Positions 1 to 9,135 are shown, numbered from the stretch's first letter. The stretch is 64,000 bases of DNA from Acidimicrobiia bacterium (GCA_947476745.1 CANJRG010000003.1:62001-126000); one strand, 5' to 3'. Notes: generated by a model not told the origin, from the sequence alone. Translations and numbers: made by a program.

Positions 1-32
1 CGCCTGAGCGCCCTCGGCTGGCAGCGGCCGGC

Positions 33-842
33 TCAGACGATCTTCAGGCCCTCGATGCCGGGTTCGGAGTCGGGGTAGCGCAGGCCGAGGCGTTCCAACG
101 TTGACACCACGATGTCAGCGGCAACCAGGTTGCGGAACCAGGTGCGGTCCGCCGGTATCACGTACCACGGCGCCCATTCGGTGGAGGTGCGGCTCAGCAT
201 GTCCTCGAACGCCTTGCGGTAGTCGTCCCAGCGGGCTCGCTCGTCGAGGTCGCCCATCCGGAACTTCCAGTGCTTGGCCGGGTCGTCGATCCGTTCCTGG
301 AAGCGGACCGCCTGCTCCTCGGGGGAGAGGTGCAGGAACAGCTTGACGATGGTGGTTCCCTCGTCGGCCAGCATCTTCTCGAAGGCGTTGATGTGGTCGT
401 AGCGCCGTGACCAGACCTTCTCGGGCACCAGCTCGTGGACCCGTACCACCAGCACGTCCTCGTAGTGGCTGCGGTTGAACACGGCGATCTCGCCCTTGGC
501 CGGCACTTGGCGGTGGGCCCGCCACAGGTAGTCGTGGGCGAGCTCCTCGTCGCTGGGCTGCTTGAAGCTCGTCACCCGGGTGCCCTGGGGGTTCACCCCG
601 GTCAGCAACGAGCTGATGGTGCCGTCCTTGCCGCCGGCGTCCGGTGCCTGCAACACCACCAACAGCCGTTCGGCGGACCCGGCGAAGAGCATGCGTTGCA
701 GCTCGGCCAGCCGGCTCACCAGCTCGGCGGTGCGGGCTCGCCCGGCCTCTTTGTCGCCGTCGAAGCCGTCGGTGCTCCGCGTCGCCACCTTGCGCAGGTC
801 GACGTCGGTGCCGGGCGCGACCCGGAATCGGTTCAGGTTCAC
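33..842 (-). CDS. ppk2: PPK2-family polyphosphate kinase
   Basis: Polyphosphate-dependent nucleotide kinase (cytoplasmic) that moves phosphate between polyphosphate and nucleoside phosphates. The 269-residue product has the family P-loop APDAGGKDGT (residues 66-75), the following GVNPQG segment and the FNRSHYEDV block (122-130). These resemble the PPK2 branch often called class III, but which nucleotide is used cannot be read from sequence. The frame stays open far upstream inside trmB. I chose GTG at 842 because it makes a GTGA overlap with the trmB stop and gives the normal family N-terminus NLNRFRVAPG. It is therefore translationally coupled to trmB. Confidence 0.93.
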   Translation of the reverse strand: MNLNRFRVAPGTDVDLRKVATRSTDGFDGDKEAGRARTAELVSRLAELQRMLFAGSAERLLVVLQAPDAGGKDGTISSLLTGVNPQGTRVTSFKQPSDEELAHDYLWRAHRQVPAKGEIAVFNRSHYEDVLVVRVHELVPEKVWSRRYDHINAFEKMLADEGTTIVKLFLHLSPEEQAVRFQERIDDPAKHWKFRMGDLDERARWDDYRKAFEDMLSRTSTEWAPWYVIPADRTWFRNLVAADIVVSTLERLGLRYPDSEPGIEGLKIV

Positions 843-1585
843 GGCTTTGCTCCTGTTCGTCCGCCGGCCGGTGGGGGTTCGGGGTCGACGCGGCGCCGGT
901 AACACAGGTCCAGCACCGGACGCCCGGCCTCGATGGCTCGGCGCTCGTAGTAGGTGAGGGGGCGATCGGCGCGGCCTGCGTCGGGGACCGGGACCAGACG
1001 GGGGTCGGCGGCGACCCGATCGCGCATGGCGGCGCCGTATCGGGCATCGTCGGTGGCCAGCTCGAGCAGCCCGCCGGGCGCCAGGACATCGCCGACGAGG
1101 GTCACGAAGGTCCGGTCGACCAGCCGGCGGGCGTGGTGGCGGCGCTTCGGCCAGGGGTCGGGGAAGAACACCCTGACCAGGTCGAGCCGCCGGGCGGCAC
1201 CGATCGTGGCGAGCACGGCCCGGCCGTCGCCGTTCGCCACCCGCACGTTCCCCGCGGCACTGCGCTCGAGGTCGAGCAACAGCCGGGCCAGGCTCGCCTT
1301 GTGGACTTCGGTTGCAACGACCAGCAGGTCCGGACGCGTCGCCGCCAGGGCGAGCGCCGCCTCGCCGGTCCCGGCTCCGATCTCCAGTGCGGTCGCGGCG
1401 AGACCCGTGAGTGCGACGTCGTCCGGGTCCGGGGCGAAGCGGGCCGCCAGCTCCTCGAGGGCCCACCGCTTTCGCGCGGTCAGCCGCCCCGATCGCGCGT
1501 GCCAGCTCGGGATCGCCGTTGCCGCCAACAGGTGCACCGGGCCTGCGGCGGCAGGAGGGGGGCCGGTGGTGCCGAGATCGTTCAC
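839..1585 (-). CDS. trmB: tRNA (guanine-N7-)-methyltransferase TrmB
   Basis: SAM-dependent enzyme that makes m7G46 in tRNA. The 248-residue product has the SAM-binding motif EIGAGTGE (68-75) and the diagnostic FPDPWPKRRHH motif (141-151), followed by a Rossmann-type methyltransferase C-terminal half. The N-terminal ~40 residues are Ala/Pro-rich and not conserved. Start is GTG at 1585; a TACGGT hexamer lies 9 nt upstream (1600-1595), suggesting a leaderless or near-leaderless message. Its TGA overlaps the GTG of ppk2, so the two form one unit. Confidence 0.95.
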   Translation of the reverse strand: MNDLGTTGPPPAAAGPVHLLAATAIPSWHARSGRLTARKRWALEELAARFAPDPDDVALTGLAATALEIGAGTGEAALALAATRPDLLVVATEVHKASLARLLLDLERSAAGNVRVANGDGRAVLATIGAARRLDLVRVFFPDPWPKRRHHARRLVDRTFVTLVGDVLAPGGLLELATDDARYGAAMRDRVAADPRLVPVPDAGRADRPLTYYERRAIEAGRPVLDLCYRRRVDPEPPPAGGRTGAKP

Positions 1586-1709
1586 CTGACGCTCACCGTA
1601 GCGCCGTCGCTCCGCGATGCAACGCTGCGGAGGCGCCCGGCCGGGTCGGGGTGCGGTCGAGCAGCGCGGCCCCGGGCGTCAGGACCGTCGGAGGGCCTAG
1701 GGTCGGGCG

Positions 1710-2612
1710 GTGGCTCGACTCCAGGTGCTCGTCGCCGTGCTCGTCGAGGGGGACGCCGCGATCGAGGTTCAGGCCTTCCGGCGAGCGCTCGGGGACCGTC
1801 GGCTCGAACGGATCGCCCCTCATGTCACCCTGGCCCCGCCGTCGGCCGTCGCCGAGGCCGACGTGGAGACGGTGATCGGCCGGTTGCATCGTGCGGCCCG
1901 CCGGGAGACGCCGTTCACGTTGCCGCTCGGCCCGCCCGCCAGCTTCGTCCCGATCGCCCCGACGGTGCATCTTCCGGTCGAGGACGACCGCGGACGGCTC
2001 GCCGCGTTGCAGCGGCACGTCGCCGGTCCACCGCTGCGGGCGCAACGCCGGTCCTTCGTCCCGCACGTCACGCTGGTCGCGGGCCAGCAACCGGAGCGCA
2101 TCGCCGCAGCATGTGCGCTGCTGGCGGGCTACCGGGGACTGCTGGAGGTCTCTCGGCTCTCGTTGCTGGTGCGGCCGCCGGGCCCCGGTGGCTGGCGAAC
2201 GCTCGACGACGTCGACCTCGACGGTGTGCGCACGGTGGGGGTCGGCCCGCTTTCCGTGGAGTTGGCCACGGGGACCGTGGTCGGCCCGGTCGCGACCTCG
2301 TGGGGTCTGCAGCGCACCGACGGTCGGGATCCGGCGCGGTCGGTCTCCCCGGTCGAGCCGGCCGGAACCGGGGTCGAGTCGGCGCGGGCCGGCGCCGGTC
2401 CGGACTCTGCGGACCTGGTGGTCACGGCCCGACGCGAAGGTGCCGTCGTGGGCTCGGCCACCGGTCGGACCGATGCGGAGCAGCCGCTGGTCATGGTCGA
2501 CGCCGGTTCGCGCCACCAGGGCATCGGCACACAGTTGGTGCGCGAATGGCAGTTCCGCCGCCGGTGGCGAGCCGCCACGTCGGTTCGACTGCGGCCGTCG
2601 ATCAGTCGCTGA
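1710..2612 (+). CDS. 2H phosphoesterase / partial GNAT fusion protein
   Basis: 300-residue two-part protein. The N-terminal half (about 1-160) is a 2H phosphoesterase of the 2'-5' RNA ligase type: it carries both HxT motifs, APHVTL (His38) and VPHVTL (His119), which would form the catalytic pair. A linker of about 60 residues leads to a C-terminal stretch (about 230-285) with a GNAT acetyl-CoA motif, GSRHQGIGTQLVREW. The GNAT fold looks incomplete, because little follows motif A. Substrate is unknown. Start is GTG at 1710, with TAGGGT (1698-1703) 6 nt upstream, a leaderless layout. The 3' end overlaps the convergent methyltransferase gene by 11 bp. Confidence 0.8.
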   Translation: MARLQVLVAVLVEGDAAIEVQAFRRALGDRRLERIAPHVTLAPPSAVAEADVETVIGRLHRAARRETPFTLPLGPPASFVPIAPTVHLPVEDDRGRLAALQRHVAGPPLRAQRRSFVPHVTLVAGQQPERIAAACALLAGYRGLLEVSRLSLLVRPPGPGGWRTLDDVDLDGVRTVGVGPLSVELATGTVVGPVATSWGLQRTDGRDPARSVSPVEPAGTGVESARAGAGPDSADLVVTARREGAVVGSATGRTDAEQPLVMVDAGSRHQGIGTQLVREWQFRRRWRAATSVRLRPSISR

Positions 2613-3780
2613 CGGCGCTGACCGTCGCCTGCAGCCCCAGCGCACGGACCTCGGCGGTGACCTCGTCCACGTAGAGCGGGTTCATCACCAGCACATGGGC
2701 GAGCCCGGGGCCCAGCGATGCCGGGGCGACCACCGCCTGCCCGGTGCCCGGCGCGTGCAGCCCCCATTTGTTGGGGTTGATGTCGACCATGTGCGCTTCG
2801 CCGGCCCCCGCGATCAGGTTGGCGAAGGTCACGCCCTTGGTGCCGGCCCCCCAGATGGCGATCTCGCCAACGGCGCGCATGGCGGCGACCCGCTCGGTCC
2901 AGGTGCGACACAGCCGCTCGACGTGGGCCCCGAACTCGGCGACCCGTGCGCCGAGCTCGGCGAGCTCCTCGGCCTCGGAGACCGTGGTGCGTTCTGCGCC
3001 CGCCGCTGTCGCCGGCGCCGTGGATCCGGCCCGGGCCTCGAGGTACAGGTACTGGTCGCCGAAGCTGCGGCCGACCTCGATCACCTCGAAGCCGCTGCGC
3101 CGGAACAGCGCCCGCAACGTCGGCGCGGCGAAATACGACCGGTGCTCGTAGGTGAGGTCCCACACCGCTGACTCCGACACCATGTAGGTGGCGTCGGGTA
3201 CCTCGAAGTACACGGTGGCCTCCGCCGAGGCGGGCAGCGACCGGCGCACTCCTTCGACCAGGGAAACCGGGTCGGTGACGTGTTCGAGTACGTGCTGGCA
3301 GACCACCAGCGAGGCGTCGATGGGCCGGTCGGTGGGGTAGTAGTCGCGGACGATCTCCATGCGGCACGAGGTCACGACCTTGGTCCGGTCGGGATCGAAG
3401 CTGGGGTCGTAGCCGACCCCGCGGTTCTCGCCGCGCTCGCACAGCAGTGCCAGGAAGTTGCCCTCGCCGCAGCCGATCTCGACGATGGTGCGCCGGCGCA
3501 GGTCGTAACGGTCGATGAGCCGGTCGGCCAGGCCGGTCACATGGGACCGGAAGCGTTCGGAGTGGTGCAGGGAGTTCTCGTAGGACGGGTTGTAAGCCAC
3601 CAGCGCAGGGTCGAAGGCGCCGTTCCACAGGTAGCCGGTCTCCGGTGAGAACATGAGGGCCAGGTCGCCGCGCGCCGCGGCCCTGGCCGCCCCGGCGTCG
3701 GCGTACAGCGCATTGCAGAACACCGGCAGGTCGGCCAGCGTCACGACCGGCCCGGTGGCCGCGCCCTCCAGCCAGCTCAT
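2602..3780 (-). CDS. class I SAM C-methyltransferase (sugar C-methyltransferase type)
   Basis: 392-residue methyltransferase. The central SAM motif is VEIGCGEGNF, followed by VVCQHVLEHV typical of class I enzymes. The C-terminal third (IWGAGTKGVTFANL, VDINPNKWG, PGTG) matches the C-terminal domain of NDP-hexose C-methyltransferases. The Cys-rich zinc motif usual at the N-terminus of that family is not visible; only one Cys is present there. ATG at 3780 lies 1 nt after the rfbF stop, so the frame's upstream extension is not needed. Paired with rfbF it probably modifies a nucleotide sugar (inference); no dehydratase or epimerase gene is nearby. Confidence 0.82.
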   Translation of the reverse strand: MSWLEGAATGPVVTLADLPVFCNALYADAGAARAAARGDLALMFSPETGYLWNGAFDPALVAYNPSYENSLHHSERFRSHVTGLADRLIDRYDLRRRTIVEIGCGEGNFLALLCERGENRGVGYDPSFDPDRTKVVTSCRMEIVRDYYPTDRPIDASLVVCQHVLEHVTDPVSLVEGVRRSLPASAEATVYFEVPDATYMVSESAVWDLTYEHRSYFAAPTLRALFRRSGFEVIEVGRSFGDQYLYLEARAGSTAPATAAGAERTTVSEAEELAELGARVAEFGAHVERLCRTWTERVAAMRAVGEIAIWGAGTKGVTFANLIAGAGEAHMVDINPNKWGLHAPGTGQAVVAPASLGPGLAHVLVMNPLYVDEVTAEVRALGLQATVSAVSD

Positions 3781-3781
3781 G

Positions 3782-4558
3782 TCAGTCGTTCCAGACCTTC
3801 CACGGCGCATCAGATGCCCACAGTTCCTCGAGGCGCTTGCGGTCACGCACGGTGTCCATGCACTGCCAGAACTGGTAGTGGCGGTACGCCATCAGCTGGC
3901 CGTCCTTGGCCAGGTTCGACAGCGGCTCGCGCTCGAACATGGTGTCGTCGCCGTCGATGTACTCGAAGACCTCGGGCTCCATCACGAAGAAGGCGCCGTT
4001 GATCCAACCCTCGCCGATCTGCGGCTTCTCGTCGAAGTTCACGATCTGGTCGCCGTCGAACTCGAGGTGGCCGAAGCGCGCCGGGGGACGGACCGCGGTG
4101 AGGGTGCACAGCTTGCCGTGGGACTTGTGGAAGGCGAGCAACTGGTGCAGATCGACGTCGGAGACGCCGTCGCCCCAGGTGACCATGAACGTGCCGTCGT
4201 CGCCGATGAACGGCTTCAGCCGCTTGATCCGGCCACCGGTGGCGGTGGGCAGCGCGGTGTCGATGAGGTGCACGGTCCAGTCGGGCAGGTTGGCCTGGCC
4301 GTGGGGCTGCACGTCGCCGGTGGAAAAGTCGACGGTCAGGTTGTGGGCATAGCGGGCCTGCTCGGCGAACCAGCGCTTCACGAAGTCGGCCTTGTAGCCG
4401 AGCGCGATGCTGAAGTCCTTGAAGCCGTAATGGTGGTAGTAGCGCATGATGTGCCACAGGATCGGCATGCCGCCGATCTCGACCATCGGCTTCGGTCGTA
4501 GCTCGGTCTCCTCGGAGAGCCGAGTGCCCAGGCCGCCAGCGAGAATGCCAATCTTCAT
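3782..4558 (-). CDS. rfbF: glucose-1-phosphate cytidylyltransferase
   Basis: Makes CDP-glucose from CTP and glucose-1-phosphate, the entry step to CDP-deoxysugars. The 258 residues cover the whole family length. The N-terminal nucleotide-binding loop is LAGGLGTRLSEET with RPKPMVEIGG after it; VTWGDGVSDVD holds metal-binding Asp residues, and WINGAFFVMEP is also typical of the family. The next gene starts 1 nt after its stop, so the two are co-translated. The upstream 312 nt include a tandem TAGCGT element on this strand (4706-4695), a possible but distant -10. Confidence 0.93.
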   Translation of the reverse strand: MKIGILAGGLGTRLSEETELRPKPMVEIGGMPILWHIMRYYHHYGFKDFSIALGYKADFVKRWFAEQARYAHNLTVDFSTGDVQPHGQANLPDWTVHLIDTALPTATGGRIKRLKPFIGDDGTFMVTWGDGVSDVDLHQLLAFHKSHGKLCTLTAVRPPARFGHLEFDGDQIVNFDEKPQIGEGWINGAFFVMEPEVFEYIDGDDTMFEREPLSNLAKDGQLMAYRHYQFWQCMDTVRDRKRLEELWASDAPWKVWND

Positions 4559-4870
4559 GATCGCACCGTGTCCGTTCCGCCGTGTCCGTCCGCTCGGATG
4601 ACCGGTGGCCCCGTTCCGCCGGGGTCACCGGGCCTGGCCCAGCGGCTGCACGCAGCGCTGGGCGTCGCGGCCGGCGAACCGAGCCGCTGCAGTGACGCTA
4701 ACGCTACCGAGCGCAGGATTTCTCCCACAGTGGCCATTGGTCCCGGTTTTGGGTCCCGGTTTTGCGTCCCGGGCGCGGCTCGGGGGTGGGCACGGCGTGA
4801 TGCCGGGCCCACCCCCGAAACGGTGTCGATGCCACCGGAACCGCGGCGGACGTGGTGCCCGACGGCCGGC
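4559..4870. other. 312-bp gap between rfbF and glpX (both minus strand)
   Basis: No convincing gene on either strand. It holds a strong hairpin just past the glpX end (4781-4817), a perfect 13-bp direct duplication GGTCCCGGTTTTG (4739-4751 and 4752-4764), and a doubled TAGCGT on the minus strand (4706-4695) that could be a -10 for rfbF about 140 nt from its start. Nothing else recognisable. Confidence 0.6.
4781..4817 (-). terminator. hairpin downstream of glpX
   Basis: Perfect 11-bp stem (4781-4791 with 4807-4817), then a mismatch, 4 more pairs and a GTGAT loop. It sits 54 nt past the glpX stop. There is no T-tract on the minus strand, as is common for actinobacterial terminators. Confidence 0.55.
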
Positions 4871-5872
4871 TCAGCCCTGGCCGGCGCCGAAATGGTTGAT
4901 CTTGTCGAGGCGGTGGTGGGCCTGGACCAGCCGCACCGTGCCTGAACGCGACCGCATGACCAGCGACTCGGTGGTGCAGCCGTTGCGGTTGAAGTGCACG
5001 CCCTTGACCAATTCACCGTCGGTGATGCCGGTCGCGGCGAAGTAGCAGTTGTCGGTGGCGACGAGGTCGTTGTGGGTGAGGACCCGGTCGAGGTCGTAGC
5101 CGGCGTCGAGGGCCGCCTTGCGCTCCTCGTCGTTGCGGGGCCACAACTTGCCCTGGATCTCGCCGCCCATGCACTTGAGCGCCGCCGCGGCGATGACGCC
5201 CTCGGGGGTGCCGCCCACGCCGAAGAGGATGTCGGCGCCGGAGTCGGGCCAGGCGGTCGAGATGGCCCCGGCCACGTCGCCGTCGGGGATCAGGCGGATG
5301 CGCGCCCCGGTCGAGCGGACCTCCTTGATGAGGTCGCTGTGGCGATCCCGGTCGAGGATCACCGCGGTGAGATCGCGCACCGAGCGGCCGGTGGCCTTGG
5401 CCAGCCAGCGCAGGTTGGCCGACGGGCTGGCGGTGATGTCGATGGCGCCGGCGCCTTCGGGCCCGACGGCGATCTTCTCCATGTAGACACAGGGGCCCGG
5501 GTTGAACATGGTGTCCTTCTCGGCCACGGCGATCACCGCGATGGCGTTGCCCCGGCCCAGCGAGGTCAGCGTCGTGCCGTCGATCGGGTCGACGGCCACA
5601 TCGACGAGGGGTGCGTCGCCGTTGCCGACCCGCTCGCCGTTGTAGAGCATCGGCGCCTCGTCCTTCTCGCCTTCGCCGATCACGATGATGCCGTCCATGG
5701 CGACGCTCGAGAGCACCGTTCGCATCGCTTCAACCGCGGCGCCATCGGCGCCGTTCTTGTCTCCGCGGCCCATCCAGCGCGTCGCGGCCATCGCCGCGGC
5801 TTCGGTGACCCGGACCAGTTCCATGGCCAGGTTGCGGTCGGGCACCTGGCTTGAGGCTTGACGAGAACTCAT
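4871..5872 (-). CDS. glpX: class II fructose-1,6-bisphosphatase
   Basis: Gluconeogenic FBPase (fructose-1,6-bisphosphate to fructose-6-phosphate), the usual actinobacterial type. The 333 residues match the family length. Metal and phosphate sites are visible: [22 protein letters not shown], and later [20 protein letters not shown] chose ATG 5872 over the in-frame ATG at 5884, because TAATGT (5886-5881) ends 8 nt before 5872 and overlaps the earlier ATG, a leaderless layout. A hairpin follows the gene. Confidence 0.95.
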   Translation of the reverse strand: MSSRQASSQVPDRNLAMELVRVTEAAAMAATRWMGRGDKNGADGAAVEAMRTVLSSVAMDGIIVIGEGEKDEAPMLYNGERVGNGDAPLVDVAVDPIDGTTLTSLGRGNAIAVIAVAEKDTMFNPGPCVYMEKIAVGPEGAGAIDITASPSANLRWLAKATGRSVRDLTAVILDRDRHSDLIKEVRSTGARIRLIPDGDVAGAISTAWPDSGADILFGVGGTPEGVIAAAALKCMGGEIQGKLWPRNDEERKAALDAGYDLDRVLTHNDLVATDNCYFAATGITDGELVKGVHFNRNGCTTESLVMRSRSGTVRLVQAHHRLDKINHFGAGQG

Positions 5873-6023
5873 GGGGGCGAACATTACCGGTCCGTCGGCA
5901 TCGCGCTGCGGGCCGCAGGTCCTGGGTGCCGCCGCCGGCTGACGGCCGGTGTGGACGGTGGCGGGAGGACGGCCCCGTACCGGGTGAACGGGCAGCTCGT
6001 GCCGGGGCGAGTAGAACGGTGCC

Positions 6024-6863
6024 ATGGCAGATTCCTCGCAGGGGGCCGGCAGCCCGCAGCAACTGGTGTACTGGTGGGAGCCCCGTGGCGACGAGCGGGT
6101 CTTCGACCTGGCCGGCTGGCCCGAGGAGGCCCTGGCCCTGGTGCGGGCCTCCCTCGACGAGGACGCGATGGCGCACCGCTGGGAGGCCAGCACGTTCGTG
6201 GTCGACGCTGCGCAACGCGAGGACGCCGCCGCGCTGCTCGACGACGTGGTAGCGGCCTCGATGCCCCGCCTCGACGGCGACAGCGACCGCACCGCCTACG
6301 ACCTCGCCGACTGGCCTGACTACGAGGTCGAGGTCCTGCTCGGGGCGCTCGAGGACGGTGGGATCCTGCACGAGTGGACCGAGGAGGGCGAGCTGCTGGT
6401 CCACGAGGCCGACGAGGCCCGGGTCGACGAGCTGTTCGAACGGCTCGACTTGCGCGGCCCCGATCCCGGCATCGAGCTCGACGGCGAGGTCCTCACCGAG
6501 TTGCTGACCAACCTGTTCGTGGCGGCGGACAAGCTGTCCGAGGATGCCGACGACGCCGATGCCATCATCGCCGCCCACAACGCCATTCTCGAGGTGCAGC
6601 AGTTGGCGGTGCCGTACGGAATGAACCCCGACTCCTGGCAGGCGCTGGTCGCCGATGCTTCTGAGCTGCGGAGCCTGATCGAGACCGAGGCCGGGGGTGC
6701 TGAGGCGCGCACCGGTCGGCCCGAGGACGCCCATGGCGACGACGACGACGACGATGGCGACGGCGACGGCGATGACGACGGGGATGACGTCGAGCTCACA
6801 GGTGATGCGGCGATCACGGCGGTCGCCGGGCGCGTGAGCGACCGGCTCCGCCGGCTGCTGTGA
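6024..6863 (+). CDS. acidic hypothetical protein with internal duplication
   Basis: 279 residues, function not recognised. Residues about 26-75 and 91-141 are copies of one another: both have (F/Y)DLA(G/D)WP, a helix ending in LL or LV, an H-x-W segment and a closing helix with A-LL or ELF. A third helical region (155-222) follows, then an almost pure Asp/Gly tract (239-255) coded by GAC/GGC/GAT repeats, and a short basic C-terminus (VSDRLRRLL). No signal peptide or membrane segment, so it is likely cytosolic. The repeated unit may be a small nucleotide- or protein-binding fold, but that is a guess. Confidence 0.75.
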   Translation: MADSSQGAGSPQQLVYWWEPRGDERVFDLAGWPEEALALVRASLDEDAMAHRWEASTFVVDAAQREDAAALLDDVVAASMPRLDGDSDRTAYDLADWPDYEVEVLLGALEDGGILHEWTEEGELLVHEADEARVDELFERLDLRGPDPGIELDGEVLTELLTNLFVAADKLSEDADDADAIIAAHNAILEVQQLAVPYGMNPDSWQALVADASELRSLIETEAGGAEARTGRPEDAHGDDDDDDGDGDGDDDGDDVELTGDAAITAVAGRVSDRLRRLL

Positions 6864-6919
6864 GCCCGTTCGGCCCGCTCGGTTCTTGATTGGTCCGCCG
6901 GAGCTGACAAGGTGACGCG

Positions 6920-7636
6920 GTGAGTGGTGACCCCTTCGGGCTGGCTGATTTTGAGCTCTACCATTCGCGTCCCATAGCGCCGACCCGGCGACTGGCGCTC
7001 GGACTGCAGTACCTGCCGGCCAACCCGGCGCCGGGTCCGGGCGGGCTGCTCCTGGCCGGCATCGTCGCCCAGTTCGCGGCCGGCCTCGACGACGACGACA
7101 GGGCCGAGACCCAGCTGTTGTTGCAGCAGGTCGAGGCGGGGTTGCGCATCGTGCAGCCCCGCCTTCGTCATCGCCTGCAGACCGACCGGGTCGGGCTGTT
7201 GAAGTCCCATCACCGCCTCGAGCCCGACTCCCGGGGCCCGCGGTTCGCGTTGACGGTCGGGAGCGGGTCCCCGATGGTCAACGTGCTCGGCTCGATCTAC
7301 GCCGCCGGCAACCTGCCGGCGGCAAGCCAGCCGGGGGTGTTCGCCGCGTTGCGCAAGGCGATGCGCTGGACCGGCCCGCTCGACGAGCGGTTCGTCGCCC
7401 ATGTGACCGGCGCCGGCGGCGCCTCGATGGCGTGGAAGAGCCTGGGTAACGACCCCATCGCCTGGGCGTTGGGGGTCCTGGGCTTCGCCGACGGGGAGGA
7501 CCCGGCCAAACGGGACATCCGCCGGGCCTACCGCGACGCCTTGCGCGAAGCGCATCCTGACCATGGCGGGCTGGAGAGTGCGGCAGCGGAGCGCATTGCC
7601 GAGCTGAGCGAGGCCCGTCGTATCTTGCAGGGCTGA
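6920..7636 (+). CDS. protein with C-terminal J domain
   Basis: 238 residues starting at GTG 6920. The last ~55 residues form a J domain: DIRRAYRDALREAHPDHGG contains the HPD tripeptide that stimulates DnaK ATPase, followed by AERIAELSEARRIL (helix IV). The first ~180 residues are an unrecognised globular domain with no zinc-finger or Gly/Phe region, so this is not DnaJ itself but a J-domain co-chaperone of unknown client. The stop TGA shares a base with the next gene's ATG (TGATG), indicating translational coupling. Confidence 0.8.
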   Translation: MSGDPFGLADFELYHSRPIAPTRRLALGLQYLPANPAPGPGGLLLAGIVAQFAAGLDDDDRAETQLLLQQVEAGLRIVQPRLRHRLQTDRVGLLKSHHRLEPDSRGPRFALTVGSGSPMVNVLGSIYAAGNLPAASQPGVFAALRKAMRWTGPLDERFVAHVTGAGGASMAWKSLGNDPIAWALGVLGFADGEDPAKRDIRRAYRDALREAHPDHGGLESAAAERIAELSEARRILQG

Positions 7637-8196
7637 TGCGCCCTGCCGCCGTGCTGCTGGCCCCCGGATCGGGAAGTGACCGGACCCACCACACGCTGGT
7701 GGCGCTGGAGACGGCGCTCGCCCCCCGTCCGTGCGTGCGCATCGATTTCCCCTACCGCTTGGCTGGTCGGCCCTTCCCCGACAAGGCCCCGGTGCTGGTG
7801 GCCACGGTGGTGGACGCCGCTCGTTCGCTGTGCGCAGAGCACGGGCTCGAGCCGTCCGAGGTGCTGCTGGGGGGCCGCTCGATGGGCGGCCGGATGTGCT
7901 CCATGGCCATCGCCGAGGGGCTGGGGGCGGCCGGTTTGGTGCTGGTCGGCTACCCGCTGCACCCGCCGCGCAAGCCCGAGCAGCTGCGCACGGCGCACTT
8001 CCCGCAGGTACAGGTTCCGTGCCTGTTCGTGTCGGGGACCAAGGACACCTTCGCCACCTCCGACGAGCTGACCACCGCCACCAGGGCCATTCCCGGCCCG
8101 GTGACCCACCACTGGATCGACGGTGGGCGACATGAGCTCGACCGTTACGACGAGCAGATCGTCGCCGCCGTGACCGGCTGGATCGCCGGGCTCTGA
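7636..8196 (+). CDS. small alpha/beta hydrolase
   Basis: 186-residue alpha/beta hydrolase of the short dienelactone-hydrolase-like / Tex30 type. The nucleophile elbow is GGRSMGG, preceded by LLAPGSGSDRTHH (oxyanion region). The acid is probably in VSGTKDTFA and the catalytic His in DGGRHELD. No signal peptide. It is coupled to the upstream J-domain gene by a one-base stop/start overlap. Substrate unknown. Confidence 0.85.
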   Translation: MRPAAVLLAPGSGSDRTHHTLVALETALAPRPCVRIDFPYRLAGRPFPDKAPVLVATVVDAARSLCAEHGLEPSEVLLGGRSMGGRMCSMAIAEGLGAAGLVLVGYPLHPPRKPEQLRTAHFPQVQVPCLFVSGTKDTFATSDELTTATRAIPGPVTHHWIDGGRHELDRYDEQIVAAVTGWIAGL

Positions 8197-8253
8197 ACGC
8201 CCACGTCACCGGCGTCACCGGCGGTGTCGGCGGCGACGGCGGCGACGGGGAAC

Positions 8254-9060
8254 TCAGGCCACGATGGTGATCGGCGTACCAAGCGGTACGGTCCGGGCGA
8301 GCTGGTCGATCGCCGGGTTGGCCAGGCGGATGCAGCCGTTGGTGCTGTCGGTGCCGAGCGAGGCCGGGTCGTCGGTGCCGTGCAGCCCGAGCCGGCCGTC
8401 ACCGCCGTTGAAGCCGTCGAGGACGTCGGAGAAGCCGCTCAACCCGAAGGCGTAGGGGCCGTAGGGGCCGTTGGGGTCGGCGGGGCGCACCAACTCGTAC
8501 AGGTAGTACTCGCCGCCGGGCGTGGGGGTCGGCCGTGCACCCACCCCGATCGGTTCGGCCTGCACCACGTCGTCACCGTCGAACACGGTGAGCACGCGCT
8601 CGGCCAGGCGGACCTCGATCCGGAACGAATGGCGGGTCAGCGCCACATCGGTGGCGCGGATCCAGCCGGTCGAGCCGTTCGGTCGTACCGGCAGGCGCAC
8701 CTGCAGCCAGCCGTCGCGGGCGTCGAGCACGGCAAAGGTGAGCGGGGCGCCCTCCGGGTTGGGATGGCTGAGGGTGAGCGCCGGGGCGGGATCGCCGGGC
8801 CGGGTGTAGACGCCGACGCGGGCAACCACGGCACCCGCGGCCAGGAAGCGACCGCCGCTCGCCTGATCGCCACCGGTCGATGGGGCGGTCGGTCCCGTCG
8901 CCGGGTCGGCGCCGGTGAGGGGCGCGGCGGCATCGCTACCCCCACGGCAGGCCGCCAGGAGCACTGCCAGGGCCAGCGCCGCACGGGTCAGGGCTGCTCG
9001 GCGCCCGCTTCCGGTCGCTGCGGTTCGGAGATCGCCCGGCCGACGCCGCCGCCCAGTCAT
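8254..9060 (-). CDS. L,D-transpeptidase lipoprotein
   Basis: Exported peptidoglycan cross-linking enzyme (3-3 crosslinks). The 268 residues have a basic N-terminus, a hydrophobic stretch and the lipobox-like LLAAC, so it is probably a lipoprotein. A small beta domain follows (about 70-145). The YkuD catalytic domain ends with the signature HGT...STNGCIRL, with catalytic His227 and Cys243. ATG 9060 has TAGCGT (9074-9069) 8 nt upstream, a leaderless layout. Confidence 0.92.
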   Translation of the reverse strand: MTGRRRRPGDLRTAATGSGRRAALTRAALALAVLLAACRGGSDAAAPLTGADPATGPTAPSTGGDQASGGRFLAAGAVVARVGVYTRPGDPAPALTLSHPNPEGAPLTFAVLDARDGWLQVRLPVRPNGSTGWIRATDVALTRHSFRIEVRLAERVLTVFDGDDVVQAEPIGVGARPTPTPGGEYYLYELVRPADPNGPYGPYAFGLSGFSDVLDGFNGGDGRLGLHGTDDPASLGTDSTNGCIRLANPAIDQLARTVPLGTPITIVA

Positions 9061-9135
9061 GGCCGAGGACGCTATCGGCGGGTCGTGGCCGTCAGGTGGA
9101 TGCGCACGTTCCGGTCTGGCCCGGCCGCAACCGGG

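Noticed and set aside
644-2674. A 676-residue open frame on the plus strand opposite ppk2 and trmB
   Set aside because: It is an antisense shadow of two well-conserved minus-strand genes, with composition typical of high-G+C frames and no family motif.
8205-8246. Nine-base repeats GTCACCGGC and GGCGGCGAC between the hydrolase and L,D-transpeptidase
   Set aside because: Only two copies each and G+C-rich, so less certain than the other arrays; kept out of the feature list.
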